64,000 nucleotides of DNA, taken from positions 5,129,501 to 5,193,500 of the forward strand of contig NC_021237.1 in assembly GCF_000397205.1 (NCBI RefSeq), in the 5' to 3' direction. Positions 26,448 to 33,680 of this stretch are shown here, in pieces. This DNA is from Pseudomonas protegens CHA0. Lineage in GTDB: Bacteria; Pseudomonadota; Gammaproteobacteria; Pseudomonadales; Pseudomonadaceae. Position 1 is the first letter of the stretch, and every line of letters starts with the position of its first letter. The notes under the pieces are model-generated. The model was not told the DNA's origin, ran no database searches, and saw only the letters and a list, made by a program, of their open reading frames with translations. Position numbers and translations under genes: made by a program.

Positions 26448-26985
26448 CGAAGATTCCAGGCAAGTAAGAAGATCAATCCAAAGACAGCAGGACCCACCCG
26501 GCTTCGCAGCCTGTTTTTGGCGCGCAGATAATAGCTGCTGGCCACGGGCTATCAAGCACTTTCCGGTCGGCCTGTGATCCAGGCCGCCACTTGGGAACAC
26601 AATTGTCCACTGAGGTTATCGGCCGGATTACGCATTCCCTTATAGCCGACGGGCGGCATTTCACCGCGGATTACACAAGTCTCGACCAGCCCGTGTACTC
26701 AGCCGTAAAAGAGGCCTGTTTGCACGCTCAAACCTTGGATTCTGAAACATCACCTGATAGCGTGCTGCGCCTCACAGCCTCGATCGTTTCTGGCCGGAAA
26801 TGCCCCTGCATTGCAGAGGGTCTGCCGCGCAATAAAGGGTCCATCAGTCGCAAGCGTCGCAGGCTTGCGACCCGGGTGTCGAAGGATCGGCATGACACCC
26901 CACGGCGGCACCAACGACGAGGAAATGCCGGTCTGCCAGGCAGTGCATCACGTGATGCGCAGGTCATTATCAAATGGAGTTAACG
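26448..26985. other. intergenic region before the unknown three-gene operon
   Basis: This 538-bp gap has short open frames with atypical composition and no credible start sites, so I call no gene. It holds a 9-bp stem (GTCGCAAGC at 26847, GCTTGCGAC at 26863) and the palindrome GCATCACGTGATGC at 26945-26958. No tRNA fragment, attachment repeat or mobile-element trace was seen. Confidence 0.6.
26945..26958. promoter_or_regulatory. 14-bp palindrome upstream of the unknown operon
   Basis: GCATCACGTGATGC is a perfect palindrome 28 bp before the ATG at 26986, a position suited to an operator. The binding protein is unknown. Confidence 0.45.
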
Positions 26986-29310
26986 ATGGCGCATAACAGC
27001 AGTGCGATAACCGGCATTGAACTGGAACAGTTCATGGACCGCCTGGAGGCGCAACAGCAAGAACAGGAAACCGATGCCCTGCTGGCTCAGTTGCAGGCAC
27101 AACCGCTGCAGGCCGACTCCCTGGCGTCCATCGATCGCCTGCACACCCTGTGGATGCAGGCCGGTAATTCAGCGGCAGCCCGGGCCGTCATCGATCAGGA
27201 TGGCGACGCTCTTGTACAAGCCGCCCCAGAGCCGGCCCGCGCCGAGCTGATGATGAACCTGGCTATCCTGCGCCTGCGGGTCGCCAACTACCTCGATGAC
27301 GAGCCAACCCTGATCGAAGTGCTCGGACAGCTCGAACAGATGGCCACGCAAACCCTGGATTTCAATGTCGAGCATTACCGCCGCTATCGGATCTTCGACG
27401 ATCTGGAACGCGCTAGTTGTGAAATAGCACTGAAAACCATCGAAGTGCGCTACGCCCTGACCTTGGGCAACCCTGCCCGCGCGGCCCTGCGTGCCTGGGA
27501 TGCCGCCGATCAGTATCAGCGCCGCGCCCGAGTCCTGGCCTACCACGACCGCAATGAAGAGGCCCGCAGTGCAGCCCTGGAGGCGGTCAACGCCGTACGT
27601 ACCGCCGGCCCGGACCAGGATATCGATGAAGGCGACTGGCTGTGGTTGGGCAACTCGCTGATCGAGATCATTCCGCTGCGCCTGGCACTGTTCGAGCAAC
27701 CCATCGCGCAACTGACCGCTGGCCGCTCCCAGCCCCAGCGCCGCGAATGGGAAGTGCGCACTGCACGCTTGGCGGCCCGCGCCCTGCACGCCCAGGGCGA
27801 CCTGGCCGGCGCCCTGAAGATCTGCAATGCCGCGGCCCTGAGCCTGGATTCCGACGGAGGCAACAACTTCATCGAATACGAATTGCCCTGGCTGATGGAA
27901 GCTGGCCGCATCGACGAAGCCGGATTTCGCGCATTCATCGATGTCTATGACCGGCAAACCGAGCTATGGCCTGCCACCGCCCGCCTGGTACTCGATCGCC
28001 TGCAAGACCCTGATGAGCACAGTGCCTGGTGGCCGATTTGCGTGATGCGTGCCTGTATCACCGAGGAAGTGCTGCAGAGCTTCCTGCAAGCGCTGCCCAG
28101 CCTCGAAACCAGCAAGCCTGCCACGCCACTGCTGGCCGCCCTCTCCCTGGCCATGGAGGACCTGCAAGCTGGCGACGCGCTGTATACCGAAGCTCGTGCA
28201 GAAGCGGTGCGTCGGGCGCCCGATCACCCCTGGATCACCCGCCTGGCAGCCGTGCACGACGCTGAGCACGGCCTGATCGATGCGGCCACTGAAGCCAGCC
28301 TGCTGCAAAACGCCATCCAGGCAGGCCGCATGCAAGACAACCGCAGTGCGTTTTCGCTGTTTGCCGCTCGGATCAACAGCCAAGGGATTATCGAGGCACT
28401 CAAAGCGCCCAAGCCCGTCCTGTCCTGCGGCAAGCACGCCTACAACTACGCACTGGGCATTGAAGACCTGGCCGAAGCAGAAGCCGACAAACTGCCCCCG
28501 GACGCCCGGGACCAGGCCTATTCGTTGCTGCGCGAAGCCCAGAGAGATGCCTACGAGCAGGGCCAGGCCCATATGGAGCGCTATTTCGCCAGCGGCAGCG
28601 GCCACCCGTACGATGCCTGCGCGCACCTGTATTCCATGCTCTGCAACAACCTGGCGATCAACTACCGCTACTACAACCCGATTCGCTACGAAGACGCCAT
28701 CGAACTGCATACACGGGGCATCGCCGCCAGCCCGTTCGCCGAACACTACAATGGGCTGCTCAGTGCGCGTATCAGCCTGGAGGATCTGCCCGGCATTATC
28801 GATGCTGCGGAACAGCTTTGGCATTATTCGGCCGAGTTCGGCTACAGCCGCCACAACCCGGATGAATACGTAGCCTCGGTGGCGTACGCCCTGTACAAGC
28901 TCGATCGCGACAATGAGATCCTCATCTGGCTCGAACGCCTGCTCAAGTGGCAGGAAGAGCAAGGCGTCAGCGATCAGCAACTGGACAGCTCGGCGCTGTT
29001 TGCCCGGATCCAGGTCGCACGCTACCTGGCCCATGCCCATCCGGACAACGCCGACAGCCTCTGGCAGCGTTACCAGCCGGCGGTACTGTCCCTGAACGAG
29101 GTCTCGGTCATGTCCGCCTCGGTGGACTTCCTCAAGGCCCGGGGGCGCGCCGCCGAAGCCATTGACTACTGCGCACGCACCCTGGCCCTGTGTGCCCCGG
29201 ACGATGACTACGACATCCGGTGCCGTGCCCGGATCGAGCAAATTCTGAGCGAGCTGCAAGCCCCGGCTCAACCGGCCGGCAAGAAAAACTGGTGGCAGAT
29301 ATGGAAGTAA
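26986..29310 (+). CDS. large helical-repeat protein of unknown function (first gene of a three-gene operon)
   Basis: A 774-residue protein I do not recognise. It is almost wholly alpha-helical by composition, with TPR-like helix pairs such as ARALHAQGDLAGALKICNAA and AEAIDYCARTLALCAP. No signal peptide, membrane segment or catalytic motif is visible. It ends with a basic-aromatic tail, GKKNWWQIWK, which may bind a membrane or a partner. The ATG at 26986 has GGAG six bases before it; an ATG at 26974 is in frame but worse placed. It overlaps the next gene by ten bases. A scaffold role is inferred from the repeats only. Confidence 0.75.
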   Translation: MAHNSSAITGIELEQFMDRLEAQQQEQETDALLAQLQAQPLQADSLASIDRLHTLWMQAGNSAAARAVIDQDGDALVQAAPEPARAELMMNLAILRLRVANYLDDEPTLIEVLGQLEQMATQTLDFNVEHYRRYRIFDDLERASCEIALKTIEVRYALTLGNPARAALRAWDAADQYQRRARVLAYHDRNEEARSAALEAVNAVRTAGPDQDIDEGDWLWLGNSLIEIIPLRLALFEQPIAQLTAGRSQPQRREWEVRTARLAARALHAQGDLAGALKICNAAALSLDSDGGNNFIEYELPWLMEAGRIDEAGFRAFIDVYDRQTELWPATARLVLDRLQDPDEHSAWWPICVMRACITEEVLQSFLQALPSLETSKPATPLLAALSLAMEDLQAGDALYTEARAEAVRRAPDHPWITRLAAVHDAEHGLIDAATEASLLQNAIQAGRMQDNRSAFSLFAARINSQGIIEALKAPKPVLSCGKHAYNYALGIEDLAEAEADKLPPDARDQAYSLLREAQRDAYEQGQAHMERYFASGSGHPYDACAHLYSMLCNNLAINYRYYNPIRYEDAIELHTRGIAASPFAEHYNGLLSARISLEDLPGIIDAAEQLWHYSAEFGYSRHNPDEYVASVAYALYKLDRDNEILIWLERLLKWQEEQGVSDQQLDSSALFARIQVARYLAHAHPDNADSLWQRYQPAVLSLNEVSVMSASVDFLKARGRAAEAIDYCARTLALCAPDDDYDIRCRARIEQILSELQAPAQPAGKKNWWQIWK

Positions 29311-30542
29311 GCGCCGACAAGCGCAGCCCCAGCTACGCCCCGCGCAACCTGCTCAATGCCGATGAACTGAAACGCGGCATCACCCAGCGCAGCCAGCAGC
29401 GCAGGGACGAGCAAGCAGTGCAGGGCTGGCTGTTGAACCACTTCTATCGCCACCTGGCGGGCAACTTCGAACCGGCACGGCGCATCCAGTCCCTGGATGA
29501 CGCCTGTACGGCTCTGGGTAGCGACTCGGTGCCGGCCTGGGTGAGCGGCTATTTCGAGCGCGCTGCCAAGGCGCAATCCGAAGACCCCGCCAAAGCCCTG
29601 GCGCCCCTGGTCTGGATCGACCCGCAGGACCCGCAGCTGCTGCACCAGGAAGCCCAACTGGTGGAGTTCCTGACCTCACGCAAAGGCACGGCTCTTGAGG
29701 GCAAGCTGGATCGCATCACTTGCCCGCAAGCGCTGGCATTGTGGGAAAGGGAGCATGCACAAATGGCGGCCCGGGTCGACCAGGGGTGGCGCCAGAGCTC
29801 TGCCCAAGCCCTGACCGTGACCCTTACCTGTGCCGAGCACACCTGGGTCGAACTGCGCCCGCAAAGCCCGCTGTTGCGTGCCGAGATGGCTTTTGAAAGC
29901 TACGTGATGCGCCATTGCCTCGGGCAGTTCGCCGACCGTCGGGCCCTGACCGGCGGCTACGGAGAGCGTTACGCCGAAGCGGTGGAACAACAGGGCATGC
30001 GCGTGTTCAGCCTGCGCGATGCTCAAGGCCAACCCCACATCACCATCAGCCTGATCATCCAGGACGACGGTGCACTGACGGTGGAGCAGGTCAAAGGCAA
30101 GCAGAACCGCCCGCCCGTCGAACGTTATTTCCACGACCTGCTGCGCTTTCTCAACACCCTGGGTACCGACCAACAGACCCCGGCCGACTGCATTGCCATC
30201 GGCATAGTACGTACCGAGGCGGGTTGGCTGCGTATCGAAGAAGTCAGTGATCCTCAAACCCAGACCCGTCTGGTAGCCCGTTACCCACAGTTGTTCCGAC
30301 GGCTGGAAGCCCCTTCGGCCATGGTCGAGTGGCTGGTCGCGGCACGCCAGTCCGACCTGCTGCTGGAGGTCGCGCCCCAGGCGCCGACCGTCAAGTACGC
30401 CACCCGTCACATCTTCAAGAAAACCCCCTTGCCACCACGTCAGGCCGAGGACCCGCAGTATCGGACCGAAGGCGTGCCCTGGTCAGATATGTCCCCATCC
30501 CTGGCCGAAGAAATCAGCACATGGCAAAACAGAAGCAGGTAA
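29301..30542 (+). CDS. PcfJ-like protein
   Basis: A 413-residue protein. The C-terminal half matches the PcfJ-like family pattern: FESYVMRHCLGQFADRRALT (His205, Cys206), MRVFSLRDAQGQPHITISL and VEQVKGKQNRPPVERY. PcfJ-like proteins occur on plasmids, phages and in chromosomal gene sets; their biochemical role is unknown. The N-terminal 190 residues are helical and unlike anything I can name. The start overlaps the preceding gene by ten bases (ATGGAAGTAA), showing translational coupling. Confidence 0.75.
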   Translation: MEVSADKRSPSYAPRNLLNADELKRGITQRSQQRRDEQAVQGWLLNHFYRHLAGNFEPARRIQSLDDACTALGSDSVPAWVSGYFERAAKAQSEDPAKALAPLVWIDPQDPQLLHQEAQLVEFLTSRKGTALEGKLDRITCPQALALWEREHAQMAARVDQGWRQSSAQALTVTLTCAEHTWVELRPQSPLLRAEMAFESYVMRHCLGQFADRRALTGGYGERYAEAVEQQGMRVFSLRDAQGQPHITISLIIQDDGALTVEQVKGKQNRPPVERYFHDLLRFLNTLGTDQQTPADCIAIGIVRTEAGWLRIEEVSDPQTQTRLVARYPQLFRRLEAPSAMVEWLVAARQSDLLLEVAPQAPTVKYATRHIFKKTPLPPRQAEDPQYRTEGVPWSDMSPSLAEEISTWQNRSR

Positions 30543-30549
30543 TACGCAG

Positions 30550-31209
30550 ATGATGACGGTAATTGTCGTGCTATTCGGCGCCTGGCTGGGCTGGCGTCAC
30601 TTTCGCCGCCCGTCGGGAACATCCCTAGTGGTATTCACACCACGTAAGCGTTGGGCACTAACACTGGCACAACCCATGGTCGATGCCACCGGAATGACCG
30701 GTTTCTACGACCCCGATACCACCCACTTCATGGATCAGGCGAAAAGCACCCTGCGGGCCTCGTTGCTGCACCAGATCGGTTTTCGCAGCAACGCCACCGA
30801 CGACGAAGTCTGCGCCCACCTCAATGGCACCCTGGAGCGCCAGTGGTTTCGTATTGACCTGCATGGCCTGAATCCCAGCGACGACCCGCGAGCAGCCATG
30901 GCCTTCGCCTGCGTGCGCAGCGCATTTTTTGTCCGTTGCGCCATGTTGATGAGCTGGCTCGAACCTGAAACAGGGTGGCGCATCATGCTGCTCAACGCCC
31001 AGCGGGCCCAGGACTGCTTCAACGATTGGGAAGACTTCGGCAAGGCCTTCATGCTGGGCCGCCAGCAATGGATAGCCGCATTCAGGGCCGATTCGCTGGG
31101 AACTTCATTCAATGAAGCGAAGCTGAGCCAGTTGCTTGCACCCGGCAGCGGAGTGTGGGCAAGCGTTGACTGGAAGGGATTGCCGGCGCTCTGTCCGGTA
31201 GCGGATTGA
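30550..31209 (+). CDS. membrane-anchored protein of unknown function (possibly DUF1266-like)
   Basis: A 219-residue protein with an N-terminal hydrophobic anchor (MTVIVVLFGAWLGW) followed by basic residues, so the body is probably cytoplasmic. The C-terminal part (WRIMLLNAQRAQDCFNDWED, then FGKAFMLGRQQWIAAFRA) resembles the DUF1266 pattern, a weak call made from memory. It starts 7 bp after the PcfJ-like gene, with two adjacent ATG codons at 30550 and 30553. It completes the operon. Function unknown. Confidence 0.7.
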   Translation: MMTVIVVLFGAWLGWRHFRRPSGTSLVVFTPRKRWALTLAQPMVDATGMTGFYDPDTTHFMDQAKSTLRASLLHQIGFRSNATDDEVCAHLNGTLERQWFRIDLHGLNPSDDPRAAMAFACVRSAFFVRCAMLMSWLEPETGWRIMLLNAQRAQDCFNDWEDFGKAFMLGRQQWIAAFRADSLGTSFNEAKLSQLLAPGSGVWASVDWKGLPALCPVAD

Positions 31210-31385
31210 CATTTCTGGCCCTGGTGACAAGCAGCCAGATCAGCAAAACAACGTGAATCCTTGCAGGCCATCAAAAACACTCACTGTGGCCCTATTCACA
31301 AGCACGTAGCCCCACGCTGGTCAGGCTGTCACCAATACAAGAAAAAGAGCCCGTTGTTTAACGTGCCCCTCGGATAGACGAAATC

Positions 31386-31424
31386 AAAAAAGCCCCGCCC
31401 GAGGATCGCCCGGTGGGGCTTTTC
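31386..31424 (-). terminator. terminator downstream of tRNA-Arg(CCT)
   Basis: AAAAGCCCC at one end pairs with GGGGCTTTT at the other, with a GCCCG-rich inner part, and T-rich sequence on both sides. It lies after the 3' end of the minus-strand tRNA and could also end transcription from the unknown operon on the plus strand. The rest of 31210-31496 shows nothing else. Confidence 0.75.
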
Positions 31425-31496
31425 TTTATTCTTTCGCTCCGGGGTCCAAGAACAGATCAACCGCGCAGGGATCAGCCCAGAAAGATACGAATTATA

Positions 31497-31573
31497 TGGT
31501 GTCCCAGGGCAGGTTCGAACTGCCAACCTTCCCCTTAGGAGGGGGATGCTCTATCCAATTGAGCTACTGAGAC
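31497..31573 (-). tRNA. tRNA-Arg (anticodon CCT)
   Basis: A 77-nt tRNA with encoded CCA. The acceptor stem GTCTCAG pairs with CTGGGAC, with one T-G pair. The anticodon stem TCCCC/GGGGA encloses CTCCTAA, giving anticodon CCT, and the T loop has the usual GTTCGAA. It decodes AGG. Confidence 0.95.
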
Positions 31574-31708
31574 AAAACAGCGAGCGCCATTGCGGCACGG
31601 CGCGAAGGACGGCGTGCATGTTAACGGCCAAGGCTGCATTTGTCATGTGATCCATAGGGCTTTTTGCAGGAAGCATCAGGCTCGCCCCGCGGCTTCGATG
31701 CCGCGTCG

Positions 31709-31751
31709 TGCAAATTGCATCACTGCAAAAAGCCATCATTGCAAAATGCAA
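31709..31751 (+). promoter_or_regulatory. cluster of TGCAA/TTGCA palindromes upstream of a sigma-54-type promoter
   Basis: TGCAA-A-TTGCA lies at 31709-31719 and TTGCA-AAA-TGCAA at 31739-31751, 30 bp apart, with a further GCAAAAAG copy between them. They sit 80-125 bp upstream of the promoter start, the usual place for an enhancer-binding activator. An inverted repeat CTTTAAAAA/TTTTTAAAG (31761-31769 and 31786-31794) lies between them and the promoter. Confidence 0.5.
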
Positions 31752-31816
31752 TTCAAGAGACTTTAAAAATCAGCTCAACATATTGTTTTTAAAGACTTTA
31801 TCGCCAGGTAAACTCT

Positions 31817-31833
31817 TGGCACGCAGGCTGCTT
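31817..31833 (+). promoter_or_regulatory. sigma-54 promoter of the small-gene pair
   Basis: TGGCACG, CAGG, CTGCTT has GG and GC ten bases apart and one change from the consensus (CTGC for TTGC). The predicted start near 31843 leaves a 24-nt leader with GAGGAG before the ATG at 31867. Confidence 0.65.
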
Positions 31834-31866
31834 AATCAGTGGATAAACACTGAGGAGATGCCGCCC

Positions 31867-32106
31867 ATGAATAGCGCTCTGTTGCTCTTGAATGCGATTG
31901 CCATCGCCGTATTGGCGGCCTTTCACTTTCAACCTGCAGATGACGCTGCCCCTGGCGGGACATCCTTCGCCCATTACCAGCAACGCCTGGCACCCCAGCT
32001 GGCAGTCATGAACACCCAGATTGAGCCTGGCTCAGTGACCCGGGTTACCCAGGGAAAAGCCTCGCAACAGCCAGCCGCCGCACCCACTGAACGCTGGGTA
32101 TTTTGA
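31867..32106 (+). CDS. small single-span membrane or secreted protein, unknown
   Basis: A 79-residue protein beginning MNSALLLLNAIAIAVLAAFH, which is a membrane helix or signal sequence, followed by a Gln/Ala/Pro-rich hydrophilic part ending APTERWVF. The ATG at 31867 is chosen because GAGGAG lies nine bases upstream; the ATG at 31858 directly abuts that site. It is the first of two small genes behind a sigma-54-type promoter. I do not recognise it. Confidence 0.65.
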   Translation: MNSALLLLNAIAIAVLAAFHFQPADDAAPGGTSFAHYQQRLAPQLAVMNTQIEPGSVTRVTQGKASQQPAAAPTERWVF

Positions 32107-32129
32107 GACCGAGACTACAGGAGCCATTT

Positions 32130-32309
32130 ATGTCCACCGCCGCCAAAAGCCTGCTTGTTCTGACGCTACTCAGCGCCATTTCCGCTGTGTTCCTGCCTGA
32201 AGAACCTCTGGGCAGCGCGCCACTGATCATCAGCGGCTCACTGTTCGGCCTGTTCCTGCTGGCACTGCTGGCTGGCCGCAAGATCAAGTTCGACCCTGTA
32301 TTGCGCTGA
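32130..32309 (+). CDS. small membrane protein with two predicted spans, unknown
   Basis: A 59-residue protein with two hydrophobic stretches, LLVLTLLSAISAVFL and IISGSLFGLFLLALLA, joined by PEEPLGSAP, and a short basic end (GRKIKFDPVLR). AGGAG lies six bases before the ATG at 32130. It starts 23 bp after the preceding small gene, so the two form an operon. Its last 26 bases overlap the end of the convergent phnN. Small hairpin-like membrane proteins of this type often regulate membrane complexes, but nothing specific is shown here. Confidence 0.65.
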   Translation: MSTAAKSLLVLTLLSAISAVFLPEEPLGSAPLIISGSLFGLFLLALLAGRKIKFDPVLR

Positions 32310-32865
32310 TACCGTGCTCTTGCAGTATGCCTAAGAGGCGCCTCAAGGTAACCTGCAATTCGGCAGAATTATCCAGGCGAACCACTCCCTCCTCATCCAG
32401 CCAGCCGGCATGGGCAAACTGTTCATTACGCTGCAGGCGCTCTTCTATCTCCGGCAGGCTTTCCCTGGCCCGACGCAGCAAGCGACGGCGTAATACTTCG
32501 TTATCAACCGTCAGAACTATCGGAATCAGATCGGGATACCGAGCTCGTGCCCTGGACAGATAGCCTCTGGACCCGTTGACCAGGACATTGCGCCCCTGCG
32601 CCAACCAGCTATCGATCACCACGGGAATCCCATAACCCAGGCCATTGGCCTGCCAGAACAAAGCGAAATCCCCCCGGCCTACTCGTCCCGCGAACTCCTC
32701 GGCGGTGACCTCAATCGCCTCCTCTCCCACCGACTCGGCAGAGCGCGTGATCACCCTTCTTGCCACTTCACAGCCCAACGCACTTAAAGGCTGCCGGGCC
32801 GCATCAATCAGGCTATCCTTGCCGGCCCCTGAAGGCCCCATCAAGTAGATCAACCTACCCGGCAT
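32284..32865 (-). CDS. phnN: ribose 1,5-bisphosphate phosphokinase PhnN
   Basis: A 193-residue kinase with the P-loop GPSGAGKDSLIDAARQPL and the guanylate-kinase-like fold of PhnN (RVITRSAE, FALFWQANGLGYGIP, NVLVNGSRGYL, RRLLRRARESLPEIEERLQR). It makes PRPP from ribose 1,5-bisphosphate in the carbon-phosphorus lyase pathway. None of the other phn genes lie in this window, so here it stands alone, which is less usual. The ATG at 32865 opens the conserved MPGRLIYLMGP. It overlaps the convergent small gene by 26 bases. Confidence 0.88.
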   Translation of the reverse strand: MPGRLIYLMGPSGAGKDSLIDAARQPLSALGCEVARRVITRSAESVGEEAIEVTAEEFAGRVGRGDFALFWQANGLGYGIPVVIDSWLAQGRNVLVNGSRGYLSRARARYPDLIPIVLTVDNEVLRRRLLRRARESLPEIEERLQRNEQFAHAGWLDEEGVVRLDNSAELQVTLRRLLGILQEHGISAIQGRT

Positions 32866-33244
32866 GGGTGGCTGCTCCGCAGAGCACAACTAGTAAATCG
32901 GCCATTTGCCACTATCCTCTGAGAGGTAGGGATTACACTTTCACCCGCATAGCATGCACCTTCGTCGGTGCACTGACACTCCCGCAGGATGGGAGAATGC
33001 GGCCAGCAACGCGGACCCGACGAACTTTTCAAACCAGTCCGCATTTCTGATAATTGGTGCTGGCATAACGCCTTTATCCAGTTCAATATTTGTCACAGAA
33101 TTGACGCCAAGGATCTGGCAATTTTGAGGCATGATGCGGGCCTCTTAACAATTCAGGTTGAACATTTGGCATTCAGGCTTGTCCTAAAAGACAGCCCGCG
33201 GCCAATTCCGAGAACCGCTCCCCCTGAACTAACCGGTTAAATAT
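32866..33244. other. intergenic region upstream of amrZ
   Basis: This 379-bp gap separates divergent phnN and amrZ. It holds an AlgU-type promoter (listed separately) followed by a leader of nearly 190 nt before the amrZ ATG. No gene is seen in it. Confidence 0.6.
33022..33050 (+). promoter_or_regulatory. AlgU (sigma-22) type promoter of amrZ
   Basis: GAACTT at 33022-33027 and TCTGA at 33046-33050 match the AlgU consensus GAACTT and TCTGA, with 17-18 bases between depending on how the -10 is drawn. amrZ is AlgU-dependent in P. aeruginosa. Confidence 0.6.
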
Positions 33245-33571
33245 ATGCGCCCATTGAAACAGGCAATTTATTCCAGCCGTACGGCTGACAAGTTCGTCGT
33301 ACGTCTACCCGACGGGATGCGTGAACGCATTGCCGAGGTGGCTCGCAATCATCACCGCAGCATGAACTCCGAAATCATCGCGCGCCTGGAACAGAGTCTT
33401 ATTCAGGAAGGCGCCTTGGGTGAAGAGCTGAGCATGCGCCTGGACAGCCCCGAACTGTCCTTGCATGAGCGCGAACTGCTTCAACGTTTCCGCCAACTCT
33501 CACATCGCCAGCAAAACGCTTTGGTTTCGCTGATCGCCCATGACGCTGAAATGGCCGCAGACGCCACCTGA
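33245..33571 (+). CDS. amrZ: ribbon-helix-helix regulator AmrZ
   Basis: A 108-residue Arc-type protein nearly identical to AmrZ of P. aeruginosa, including the beta-strand [37 protein letters not shown] and the C-terminal tetramerisation part [20 protein letters not shown]. AmrZ controls alginate, motility (it represses fleQ in several pseudomonads), c-di-GMP genes and its own promoter. The ATG at 33245 lacks a strong ribosome site. Confidence 0.96.
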   Translation: MRPLKQAIYSSRTADKFVVRLPDGMRERIAEVARNHHRSMNSEIIARLEQSLIQEGALGEELSMRLDSPELSLHERELLQRFRQLSHRQQNALVSLIAHDAEMAADAT

Positions 33572-33589
33572 TTGCATCTCGCAAGCTCA

Positions 33590-33616
33590 AGCCAGCCTAG
33601 TCGCTGGCTTTTTTTT
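33590..33616 (+). terminator. amrZ terminator
   Basis: AGCCAGC, CTAGTC, GCTGGCT followed by seven T, 19 bp after the stop codon. Confidence 0.88.
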
Positions 33617-33626
33617 GCCCCGCCAA

Positions 33627-33655
33627 AAGCAGCGAAGCGCCATTTAGGCGCTTCG
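33627..33655 (-). terminator. probable mgtE terminator
   Basis: CGAAGCGCC, ATTTA, GGCGCTTCG forms a perfect 9-bp stem just past the mgtE stop on the minus strand. It is followed there by GCTGCTTTTGG, a weak T tract. Confidence 0.6.
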
Positions 33656-33680
33656 TCGGTAACCAACAGGGAAGAACGGC

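Noticed and set aside
26591..26983. A 130-codon frame upstream of the unknown operon
   Set aside because: TTG start with no ribosome site, Arg-rich atypical composition, and the real operon start lies at its end.
31497..31573. tRNA-Arg(CCT) as an integration site for an island containing the unknown operon
   Set aside because: No integrase, no duplicate of the tRNA 3' end upstream of 26986 and no shift in base composition were seen, so an integrated island is not supported.
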